DNA of 25,597 nt from a virus: IMG/VR virus record IMGVR_UViG_3300025282_000214, positions 1-25,597 of that record. One strand, given 5' to 3'. Below are positions 15,092-21,063 of this stretch, piece by piece (position 1 is the first letter of the stretch; each line of letters begins with the position of its first letter). The notes beneath the pieces are model-generated. The model did not search any database. It saw only the letters and a list, made by a program, of their open reading frames with translations, and had not been told where the DNA came from. The translations under genes were made by a program, and so were the position numbers.

Positions 15092-15160
15092 TTATAATTG
15101 AACATTCTTTGAATCACTCGCATTAACATCTCTTTGTAGTAACATTGACTGTAATGACAT
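15092..15160 (-). CDS. Putative 22-aa micro-ORF
   Basis: A short ATG-to-TAA frame in the 90-nt gap between the 194-aa and 273-aa genes. It has a well placed TAGGAG upstream (spacing about 7 nt to the ATG at 15160) and ends just before the AAAGGAAT of the next gene. Its sequence around SMLLQRDVNASDS resembles residues 10-22 of the next protein (MNLLERDVQNEDS). It may be a degenerate partial duplicate of that gene's start or a translated leader. Too short for a confident call. Confidence 0.35.
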   Translation of the reverse strand: MSLQSMLLQRDVNASDSKNVQL

Positions 15161-15170
15161 CTTAATACTC

Positions 15171-15755
15171 CTATTTTTTAATCCCTATATAACCACCATG
15201 TATATCATCATAAGAAGAACCTCGCACGCCAGCAACAACGACTACTATATAGTTTGACTCATTGCCTATAAAGGTAGTATCAAATACACCTTCTACTCCA
15301 AATGCTACAGGAGACATTAATGGAACAAACGAACTATCATCATAATTAGAACTAAACGCTTTCCATTCACGATTAGGAGACCCTCCAGAGCTTCCATATA
15401 TTTTAGCCTTATATGCTTTATACCCAACAGGAAGAACTACATTAGCTACCATATCTACCTCATCTGTTATTGACCCTGAATGGGTTGCCAACGCATTAGG
15501 ATAATATGCATCATAAGCAGAGTTGCTCGATTTAAAAGCTAATGGCAATACTTTTACTCTCGTAGAGCTTCCATGCCATCCATCACTTTTTTGCTCACTA
15601 TCAATAGAAAACCACCTTCCATCACTTTTAGTATATAATTTAGCACCGACAACTATTTGGTCTCCGTCATCACCATCACTACTTAAAGGAGGTTGTAATT
15701 GAGTAATAACTTTATTACCCTTTTGATGCGATAATCTTCTGCTATCTCTATCCAT
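15171..15755 (-). CDS. Small beta-rich virion/tail protein (194 aa)
   Basis: The ATG at 15755 shares its A with the stop of the upstream nozzle-like gene (TAATG), so the two are translationally coupled. The N terminus contains GDQIVVGAKLYTKSDGRWF, a pattern familiar from small phage tail proteins that carry a short beta-hairpin module. The rest is rich in Ser, Gly, Asp and aromatic residues with alternating hydrophobic strands (YIVVVVAG). There is no signal peptide or catalytic motif. A tail accessory or adhesin-like structural role fits the composition and location but is inferred. Confidence 0.65.
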   Translation of the reverse strand: MDRDSRRLSHQKGNKVITQLQPPLSSDGDDGDQIVVGAKLYTKSDGRWFSIDSEQKSDGWHGSSTRVKVLPLAFKSSNSAYDAYYPNALATHSGSITDEVDMVANVVLPVGYKAYKAKIYGSSGGSPNREWKAFSSNYDDSSFVPLMSPVAFGVEGVFDTTFIGNESNYIVVVVAGVRGSSYDDIHGGYIGIKK

Positions 15756-18136
15756 TACTTAATACCCTTAGTCCTGTAAATGAATGATATATCATTAATC
15801 ATAAAATTTGTAGCACAAGAGCCAGTTAAGTGCAACTGGCAAGAGTAAATACTCTTCGCCTCATCAGAATCATCTGGCTTTAGTTCTAACCTAGTCCACT
15901 CTGTTACATTGCCAAATCCAGAACCATCAAATCCATAATTAGCTGTTCCACCATTGGTATGATAATTTTCAGTAATATTAGTACCATCACCCTTATAGGT
16001 AACATAAATCTTATATAACTTCTTCCTTACTGCTGGCTCACCAAAGTCAATATCCTTTGTTTTAATAACAATAGCAGGGGCTCCACTAAAAGGCGTATCA
16101 GCCCATTTATCTATTGTTCCACTACCGTCATGTATTAAAAGGCTACCATCTACAGGGTCATTAATAAAGTTAGAACCCGTACTTCCACTTGCCACCATAT
16201 TTGCTGAAAAAGTCCAGCTTTTAGTTACCATATCATAAACATAAGCATCATTGCCTGTTGTTCCTTGTAATACGACAAGTTGCCGCTTAAAGGGATTAAA
16301 GCCTATACGGTGATAATTATCTGTTCCAATAAAGGTGCTCCAAGTTGATTGATTAATCTTACGCATACCTTGGTCTTCAAGTAGGTCAGTCACTGCTTGG
16401 CCATCATACATATAACATCCATTTTGATTAGCCCAGGCAACTCCATAATCCGTTCTACAAGCAGCTCCTGGATTGGTAATACCTTTAAATTTATGCTCTG
16501 CCTCTAAATATTCAGCACTACCAGATACATTAATTATATAGCAAGTATTCTTCTTAAACTGTAGTATTCTATCAGCATATTCAACCAGGGCCACAATATC
16601 ATCGCCATCATGAATAGCCACATCAATATTATTAATACTAGGAAACTTGTCAAACTGATTAACTGGAGATTTGAGCATTCTATCTGCATGTATCTTGCCA
16701 TCTTGTTTGATATTGCCTAAATATACCCTACGATTAGCTACTACTGCAGTTTTATAAGAATCTACTTTTATTATATCTGTTGAAGTATGGGCATTTAATA
16801 CATCATATTGAAAGTATCTTGGAGGATTAGTCCATAAACTTCCTTCCGCTGTCATTGCAGTGCCATGCCTTACTCCGCCATGAGTATCAGTAGCAGGGTC
16901 TGCCCATGGTCCATATCCACTAGTACCACCTCCCGCACCATCAATCCCAACTAATTTTATACCTTCATCAAATTTAGCATCCATCATTTGCCATAATGTA
17001 GTATAACCGTCCTCATTAGATGCCCAATATATACGACAGCCAGTTATACGTTGATTACCGATACCAGTAGTAGCTGTTGTGAAAGCACCGAAGTTATAAG
17101 TAGATTCATATACACTAAAAACAGGCAAAAAGTATACTGCAACATTTTCTCCATAAATATCAGAAGTACTATCTCCATTAGAAAAAGGAAGTTCTGTTTC
17201 TATTGTTTTACCCTCAAAAGTCACACCACCGGCAATATCCTTTGTTTTAAACATACGGAATAGTTGTGGCAAACTTTCCTGAGTATGGTCATCATACATA
17301 GTGGTAATAAAAAACTGATATCTTGTATCAGTGGTCGGCATCCATTTTCCAGTACCATTTCCTCCACTAGCCTCGGCAAATTCCAGTACTGCTCCCCATT
17401 TATGGTCTGACGTAGCTGAAGATGCGCCAGTAGTTCCAGTATAAGAAGCCGTATTTGAATCAGTAGTAGTACAAAGTGCCTGTCCAGTTAAACTATATGC
17501 AACATCGGTACCAATAGACCAATCAGATTCAGCTTCTAATGCATATGCAGTATTAAGCATAGTAGCATTTTTACATACATCTACATCATTAAAGGAAAAA
17601 GTTGGAAAACATCCTGCTATCTCAGCATTGGTTTTATACCAACCTTCGGTAATTTCTACATCTGCTCCAGGAGCTGTAGACAAATATGTCTTAGCCTCAA
17701 TAAATCCTTTCCATATAGGAATAGTACCTCCAGCATGGTCAGCCTCTGCTATTCTAAGAGCTCCATCAACATAATACATACTTGCTTCATTCATAGTACA
17801 AGCTATATTACCAGATTCACCATCATCTCCTATGCCTGTAACTTGATTACCATTCTCTACTAAATAATATGTTGTACCAACATTATCTAAGCCACCATCA
17901 AGCAATCCTGTATGGTCAGTAGTACACGCAAATAGGCCCCTACCTGCCCCTGTAAGGTCGCCTGATAGACCACCTTTAAGAAGAGTCTGAACATCACCAA
18001 GCACTATAATCTTCCCCATTTCATCAACAGCAACATTCTGCAAATCAGCAAACTGATTATCCCCTATATCTCTAGGGTCAGCATCATTGTTTATGCCACC
18101 ATCAAAACGGAGTATCTTATAAGTACGTTTAGCCAT
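15755..18136 (-). CDS. Tail nozzle/stabilisation-type protein (793 aa)
   Basis: The N terminus reads RFDGGINNDADPRDIGDNQF and continues with a strand, N-V and DEMGK. This is the FxGGxN--PxxI--xQ--NV--G signature typical of podoviral tail nozzle or packaged-DNA stabilisation proteins (P22 gp10-like, T7 gp12-like roles). The remaining length is beta-rich with many Tyr/Trp/Gly turns, consistent with a propeller-like ring. Family members close the portal after packaging and form the tail tube tip. It is coupled by a 1-nt overlap to the gene upstream and by TAATG to the gene downstream. Placed downstream of the adaptor gene, it fits podovirus order. I am confident in the family type, less so in the exact position in the tail. 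Confidence 0.75.
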   Translation of the reverse strand: MAKRTYKILRFDGGINNDADPRDIGDNQFADLQNVAVDEMGKIIVLGDVQTLLKGGLSGDLTGAGRGLFACTTDHTGLLDGGLDNVGTTYYLVENGNQVTGIGDDGESGNIACTMNEASMYYVDGALRIAEADHAGGTIPIWKGFIEAKTYLSTAPGADVEITEGWYKTNAEIAGCFPTFSFNDVDVCKNATMLNTAYALEAESDWSIGTDVAYSLTGQALCTTTDSNTASYTGTTGASSATSDHKWGAVLEFAEASGGNGTGKWMPTTDTRYQFFITTMYDDHTQESLPQLFRMFKTKDIAGGVTFEGKTIETELPFSNGDSTSDIYGENVAVYFLPVFSVYESTYNFGAFTTATTGIGNQRITGCRIYWASNEDGYTTLWQMMDAKFDEGIKLVGIDGAGGGTSGYGPWADPATDTHGGVRHGTAMTAEGSLWTNPPRYFQYDVLNAHTSTDIIKVDSYKTAVVANRRVYLGNIKQDGKIHADRMLKSPVNQFDKFPSINNIDVAIHDGDDIVALVEYADRILQFKKNTCYIINVSGSAEYLEAEHKFKGITNPGAACRTDYGVAWANQNGCYMYDGQAVTDLLEDQGMRKINQSTWSTFIGTDNYHRIGFNPFKRQLVVLQGTTGNDAYVYDMVTKSWTFSANMVASGSTGSNFINDPVDGSLLIHDGSGTIDKWADTPFSGAPAIVIKTKDIDFGEPAVRKKLYKIYVTYKGDGTNITENYHTNGGTANYGFDGSGFGNVTEWTRLELKPDDSDEAKSIYSCQLHLTGSCATNFMINDISFIYRTKGIK

Positions 18137-18642
18137 CAGCCCCTAAGCTGGCCCTGATTAAACAATTTGCTAAGCCAAGATTTAGAAGAACCACCAGACA
18201 TATTATTTCCTTCGCCCCAAGGATCAACAGGCCCCGCAGGATTTGTTCTAGGATCATAATCGAAAGATTCTTCTACACTCTCCCCTGAATAGTCAGTATC
18301 ATAGTCCAAACTCTCTTCGCTATCACCTCTTTGTAAACTTCTTAATGCAGACAAGGTCTTTCCGCCAAGCATCGCATCTTCTTTAAGTTCATTACCTTCT
18401 GAGTCTGTTATACCAAGAGAGTTCATCATTTTTTGCAATTTTAAGACACCCTTGCTATCTTCAGGATTAAATTCTTTAGCAAACTTCCTTGTACGATCCA
18501 TAACAGATTTGCCCGTTAGGCCCATTATAAGGTCTTTTGCCCTTCCGCCTAATACGCCTTCAGCACCACCCTGGAAAAGACCCTTATCGTCTTTCATAGA
18601 GGCACCTAAAGCTCCAAATAGATTTTTTATTCCCCATGCCAT
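18136..18642 (-). CDS. Virion protein with peptidoglycan-binding-like repeat (168 aa)
   Basis: An AAAGGAG lies upstream of the ATG at 18642. Residues 64-104 show the PG_binding_1 pattern: KGVLKLQKMMNSLGITD, an acidic loop, then GGKTLSALRSLQ, i.e. LQ--L--LG, G, and TL-AL--Q. This three-helix fold binds cell-wall peptides in endolysins and tail lysins. Here no catalytic domain is attached. The N terminus is Gly-rich, and the C-terminal 60 residues are acidic and low in complexity. It could target the virion to the cell wall during infection, or the match may be structural mimicry. It sits between the metallophosphoesterase and the nozzle gene. Confidence 0.65.
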   Translation of the reverse strand: MAWGIKNLFGALGASMKDDKGLFQGGAEGVLGGRAKDLIMGLTGKSVMDRTRKFAKEFNPEDSKGVLKLQKMMNSLGITDSEGNELKEDAMLGGKTLSALRSLQRGDSEESLDYDTDYSGESVEESFDYDPRTNPAGPVDPWGEGNNMSGGSSKSWLSKLFNQGQLRG

Positions 18643-18643
18643 T

Positions 18644-19423
18644 TTATTTTACTCCTTTTATTAATTCGCCCCATATTACCGCCTGTCCTCCTACAATCTT
18701 AATTGGAGTAACACAAAAGTTACCACCCTTGTAGAAGTCTATTATTGCGAAAGCATGAGCCCATTGATGAGGGCGTCCTTTAAGCCACTCGTTCTTTTCG
18801 CTGGACATATCCTTTAGACAGCCTATGCTCCACGCCTCTATCGGCCCATTAAAGCTGGTTAGTGACATCATCTGAAGATTATGCCAGTGACCATACATTA
18901 TTGAGCCTCCAAGTTTACGAAGATGATTAGCAGTATGATATTGACCTCCAAAGTGATGTCCATGATAAAACGCCATTTTGCCCACTTTAACGTACTTTCC
19001 TGCCTTATGGTAGGTATAACCTCGATCTTTAAGAGAAAGTGCGTTAGAGAGGCTATATTGGGCCAAATACGGGTGTTCTGCAACGAATCGCTCTAGCCAT
19101 TCATCATGATTGCCTGCGCAGAAGTGCTTTATCTTGCATCCTGCCTTATCAAGAGATTCATCAATATCGTCTAACATGTCATTTACAGCTAAAACGTCAG
19201 CATCAACGTCCTTAACGATATACTCCAGAGGTGGTTTCTTTCTATTCTTCCACTTCCAGTGAGATACGCTACCCCACTCACCACAATCACCAAGTTCAAT
19301 GTATATCTCTGGTTTTACAAGCTCTATTGCTTGCTTAACAACGGATATCGCCTTCCTGTCATGCAAAGGTGCATGTTTATCAGGTGTGACGATAGCACGT
19401 TTTATAACGCCATCATCTTTCAT
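18644..19423 (-). CDS. Calcineurin-like metallophosphoesterase (259 aa)
   Basis: All main motifs of the binuclear metallophosphoesterase fold are visible in order: D15-K-H17, G45-D46 (ELGDCGEW), G104-N-H-D107 (GNHDEW), H154-G-H156 with GG (159-160), and G178-H-W-H181. These supply the two-metal site for cleaving phosphate esters. The first motif is DKH rather than the usual DxH followed by G, but both metal ligands are kept. The ATG at 19423 follows AGGAGTTTTTTG. The substrate cannot be deduced; nucleic-acid ends, nucleotides or phosphoproteins are possible. Its location among virion genes is unusual for an enzyme and suggests a packaging, tail or early-infection role. No signal peptide is present. 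Confidence 0.85.
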   Translation of the reverse strand: MKDDGVIKRAIVTPDKHAPLHDRKAISVVKQAIELVKPEIYIELGDCGEWGSVSHWKWKNRKKPPLEYIVKDVDADVLAVNDMLDDIDESLDKAGCKIKHFCAGNHDEWLERFVAEHPYLAQYSLSNALSLKDRGYTYHKAGKYVKVGKMAFYHGHHFGGQYHTANHLRKLGGSIMYGHWHNLQMMSLTSFNGPIEAWSIGCLKDMSSEKNEWLKGRPHQWAHAFAIIDFYKGGNFCVTPIKIVGGQAVIWGELIKGVK

Positions 19424-19435
19424 TTCAAAAAACTC

Positions 19436-19798
19436 CTAGTTTGCTTCGTTATTGGAAGATTGTGACCAGTCGCTTGGATTAATCCATGTTCCTCGTAGCA
19501 CTTCAAGCATATCTTCTGTTTTGCATCTGCCAAAACGTAGATAAAGCTTACTACAATAATCACACTCCCAAAGAAGCGTTCCTTGATATGCGCCAAGTAT
19601 CTCTAATCCCGTGATGTGATGCGAACCACATTCTGAACATTGTACTGGTGCATGTTCGAATCGTGCTGGCGATTGTATCCCCAGCGCCTTTAATATCTCG
19701 CCCCTTTTTACAGTGCGATCAATTAGGTTGTCAAATAAGACTGTTCTAGACTCGTCGCCCTCTAGAGCGTTTCGAGCAATTCCTTCACCTTTTCCCAT
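19436..19798 (-). CDS. Zinc-ribbon protein (120 aa)
   Basis: Four cysteines form a classic ribbon: C54-SE-C57 and C79-DY-C82, with a 21-residue beta segment (GLEILGAYQGTLLWE) between. The N-terminal part is helical and charged (NLIDRTVKRGEILKALG), which could be a small DNA-binding or dimerising helix bundle. The C terminus is short and polar. It overlaps the preceding 49-aa gene by 37 nt and is followed 12 nt later by the metallophosphoesterase. The pair may work together, but no family is recognised. The ATG at 19798 sits behind AAGATATGGG, a weak ribosome site, so expression may depend on coupling. Confidence 0.7.
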   Translation of the reverse strand: MGKGEGIARNALEGDESRTVLFDNLIDRTVKRGEILKALGIQSPARFEHAPVQCSECGSHHITGLEILGAYQGTLLWECDYCSKLYLRFGRCKTEDMLEVLRGTWINPSDWSQSSNNEAN

Positions 19799-19911
19799 AT
19801 CTTATCGTCCTTTTCTGACTTAGAGGCCTTGATGGCATAGTCTCCCACTAATAGTAAGACCTTTTTAAGACCCTTCTTTACAATTAATTTGCCTAATAGT
19901 ATCTTAAGCAT
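19762..19911 (-). CDS. Small hydrophobic/basic protein (49 aa)
   Basis: The ATG at 19911 overlaps the end of the 50-aa gene by 8 nt, and the TAG at 19762-19764 lies inside the zinc-ribbon gene. The N terminus alternates Lys with Leu/Ile/Val (MLKILLGKLIVKKGLKKVLL), an amphipathic or short membrane-associating helix, followed by a charged Lys/Glu tail. It fills a gap that would otherwise be empty. A membrane-active helper or a small lysis-related protein is possible; there is no direct evidence. Confidence 0.5.
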   Translation of the reverse strand: MLKILLGKLIVKKGLKKVLLLVGDYAIKASKSEKDDKIWEKVKELLETL

Positions 19912-20056
19912 CTTTTCCAATTATCTTAAAGATTACCTTCTTTATTGCTGTCCATATTAAATCATCCCATTCCGTTGGACTTAATGCAACAATCTTATCG
20001 ATTGCAAGGATAGCTATTAGTACATATTCCCAATTGGCTAATAATAATTCAATCAT
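19904..20056 (-). CDS. Small single-span membrane protein (50 aa)
   Basis: The ATG at 20056 overlaps the previous stop (ATGA), and the TAA at 19904 overlaps the next gene. Residues 3-25 (ELLLANWEYVLIAILAIDKI) form one hydrophobic span, followed by a Trp-containing and then Lys-rich tail. The topology is compatible with a small holin or antiholin, but length and sequence are too generic to name it. It sits in a run of three tiny hydrophobic proteins. Confidence 0.55.
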   Translation of the reverse strand: MIELLLANWEYVLIAILAIDKIVALSPTEWDDLIWTAIKKVIFKIIGKDA

Positions 20057-20202
20057 TTTAGCTCCTTGTAAATTTTAATTAGCATATATATTAAAGTTGC
20101 TATAGCTCCTAATGCGCTAAAAAATGGAGGAGCCCAATCTATCCAACCTAAAGTAGAGCCTGCTATCCCTATTCCTGCTGTTTTTAATGTATCACCCATC
20201 AT
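20053..20202 (-). CDS. Putative holin-like small membrane protein (49 aa)
   Basis: The frame is open from 20256, but an AGGGAG sits 4-7 nt before the tandem ATGs at 20202/20199, and this start overlaps the preceding gene by only 11 nt. The product has a weakly hydrophobic Gly-rich first segment (TLKTAGIGIAGSTLGWI), then APPFFSALGAIATLIYMLI as a clear transmembrane span, then KIYKELK as a positive tail. The size and layout are typical of small phage holins. Against a holin call, no endolysin is next to it. Confidence 0.55.
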   Translation of the reverse strand: MMGDTLKTAGIGIAGSTLGWIDWAPPFFSALGAIATLIYMLIKIYKELK

Positions 20203-20380
20203 TAGTCTCCCTTGTCCAAGGCGAAGAAATCGCCCATTTTCCAGTTGTAATTTCATTCCAGACGAATGTAGTGTCGTCCCAATTATTAAGTCCTCCTAAA
20301 ACAGTATCTACAATTGTATCAAGCTCTTTCTCCTGACCCCAAGCTATTACACTAAGGTCTGTTTCCTGCGTCCAAGCCAC
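20192..20380 (-). CDS. Small Trp/Thr-rich virion-like protein, GTG start (62 aa)
   Basis: Starts with GTG at 20380, overlapping the TAG of the adaptor gene. The product is rich in Trp and Thr with repeated W-T/W-x-E motifs (AWTQET, AWGQEKEL, NNWDDTTFVWNE, SPWTRET) spread through its length. It contains no Cys and no membrane span. Short Trp-rich proteins like this occur next to adaptor genes in marine-type phages and may plug or decorate the tail. That is a guess. Overlap on both sides supports it being translated. Confidence 0.6.
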   Translation of the reverse strand: MAWTQETDLSVIAWGQEKELDTIVDTVLGGLNNWDDTTFVWNEITTGKWAISSPWTRETNDG

Positions 20381-21063
20381 TAGAAGTCTGTAGGCCTTAT
20401 AACTACTGAACCCGAAGATATATAATTAGCTCTTGCATTTTTCTTACCATCACGGACAAGAGCTTGGTACTTTCCTTCAAATATCTGAGATGCCTGTGGA
20501 TTGAACTCTTCTACTCCCGCCTTTAAATAAGCATCAGATATTACCTTATAAACAAGGGCATCATGAAATTGATTTGGTATTCCGGAAACTTCTGTTAAAT
20601 CTGTTGTAAAATCAGTTGCTTGAGCTATAGCATATATACGTATTTCTTTTACTTCGGAAATAGACTGATAATCAGAAGTTTTACCCTCCCTTGTAACGTT
20701 ATTTGTTGCTTTTTCTACTATAGCAAGCCTATCATTGCTAATATACCAATATCTTTCGTCTGAAGTGGTAGAAGGAGCGCCAAGTCCGCTAGCCCCATCA
20801 AATTCATCATCATCAATAATTGGATTACCAATAAGTCTCGATATATCAACATCGTTAATTTGCACCCTAGTAATCTTCAGGATTTGAGAATCAAGTGTAT
20901 AATAACGCTTTCCAGCGGCAGAAGTCTGAGTATAAGTGGTTTTAATAAGCTCCGTCTTAGCACAATAATCATCTTGTGCGCGATTAAGAGCGAGACGTAT
21001 TTCAGTCTCGCCCATCGCAGAATGATGCTGTTGAATTAGCTCAATCAGTTGCTTCTGAGTCAT
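20380..21063 (-). CDS. Head-tail adaptor protein, SU10-adaptor-like (227 aa)
   Basis: The N-terminal helix (KQLIELIQQHHSAMGETEIR) is followed by RYYTLDSQILKITRVQIND. This matches the connector pattern in which a helical bundle leads into a strand YYxLP---KI-RVxI-G. The C terminus has the characteristic IPNQFHDALVYKVISDAYLK helix, followed by ASQIFEGKYQALVRDGKK. These are the hallmarks of podoviral adaptor proteins that link the portal to the nozzle (SU10 adaptor, P22 gp4 role). The ATG at 21063 lies inside the end of the fibre gene. Its place upstream of the nozzle gene supports the call. Confidence 0.7.
   Translation of the reverse strand: MTQKQLIELIQQHHSAMGETEIRLALNRAQDDYCAKTELIKTTYTQTSAAGKRYYTLDSQILKITRVQINDVDISRLIGNPIIDDDEFDGASGLGAPSTTSDERYWYISNDRLAIVEKATNNVTREGKTSDYQSISEVKEIRIYAIAQATDFTTDLTEVSGIPNQFHDALVYKVISDAYLKAGVEEFNPQASQIFEGKYQALVRDGKKNARANYISSGSVVIRPTDF

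Noticed and set aside
15600-15665. GAKLYTKSDG in the 194-aa protein as a third copy of MGAKIYTNPN
   Set aside because: Similarity is limited to GAK-YT; the rest differs and GxxLYTKxDGxW is a common small phage tail pattern.
18898-19083. 61-codon minus-strand frame inside the metallophosphoesterase gene
   Set aside because: Overlaps the catalytic motifs in another frame with no ribosome site and unnatural composition.
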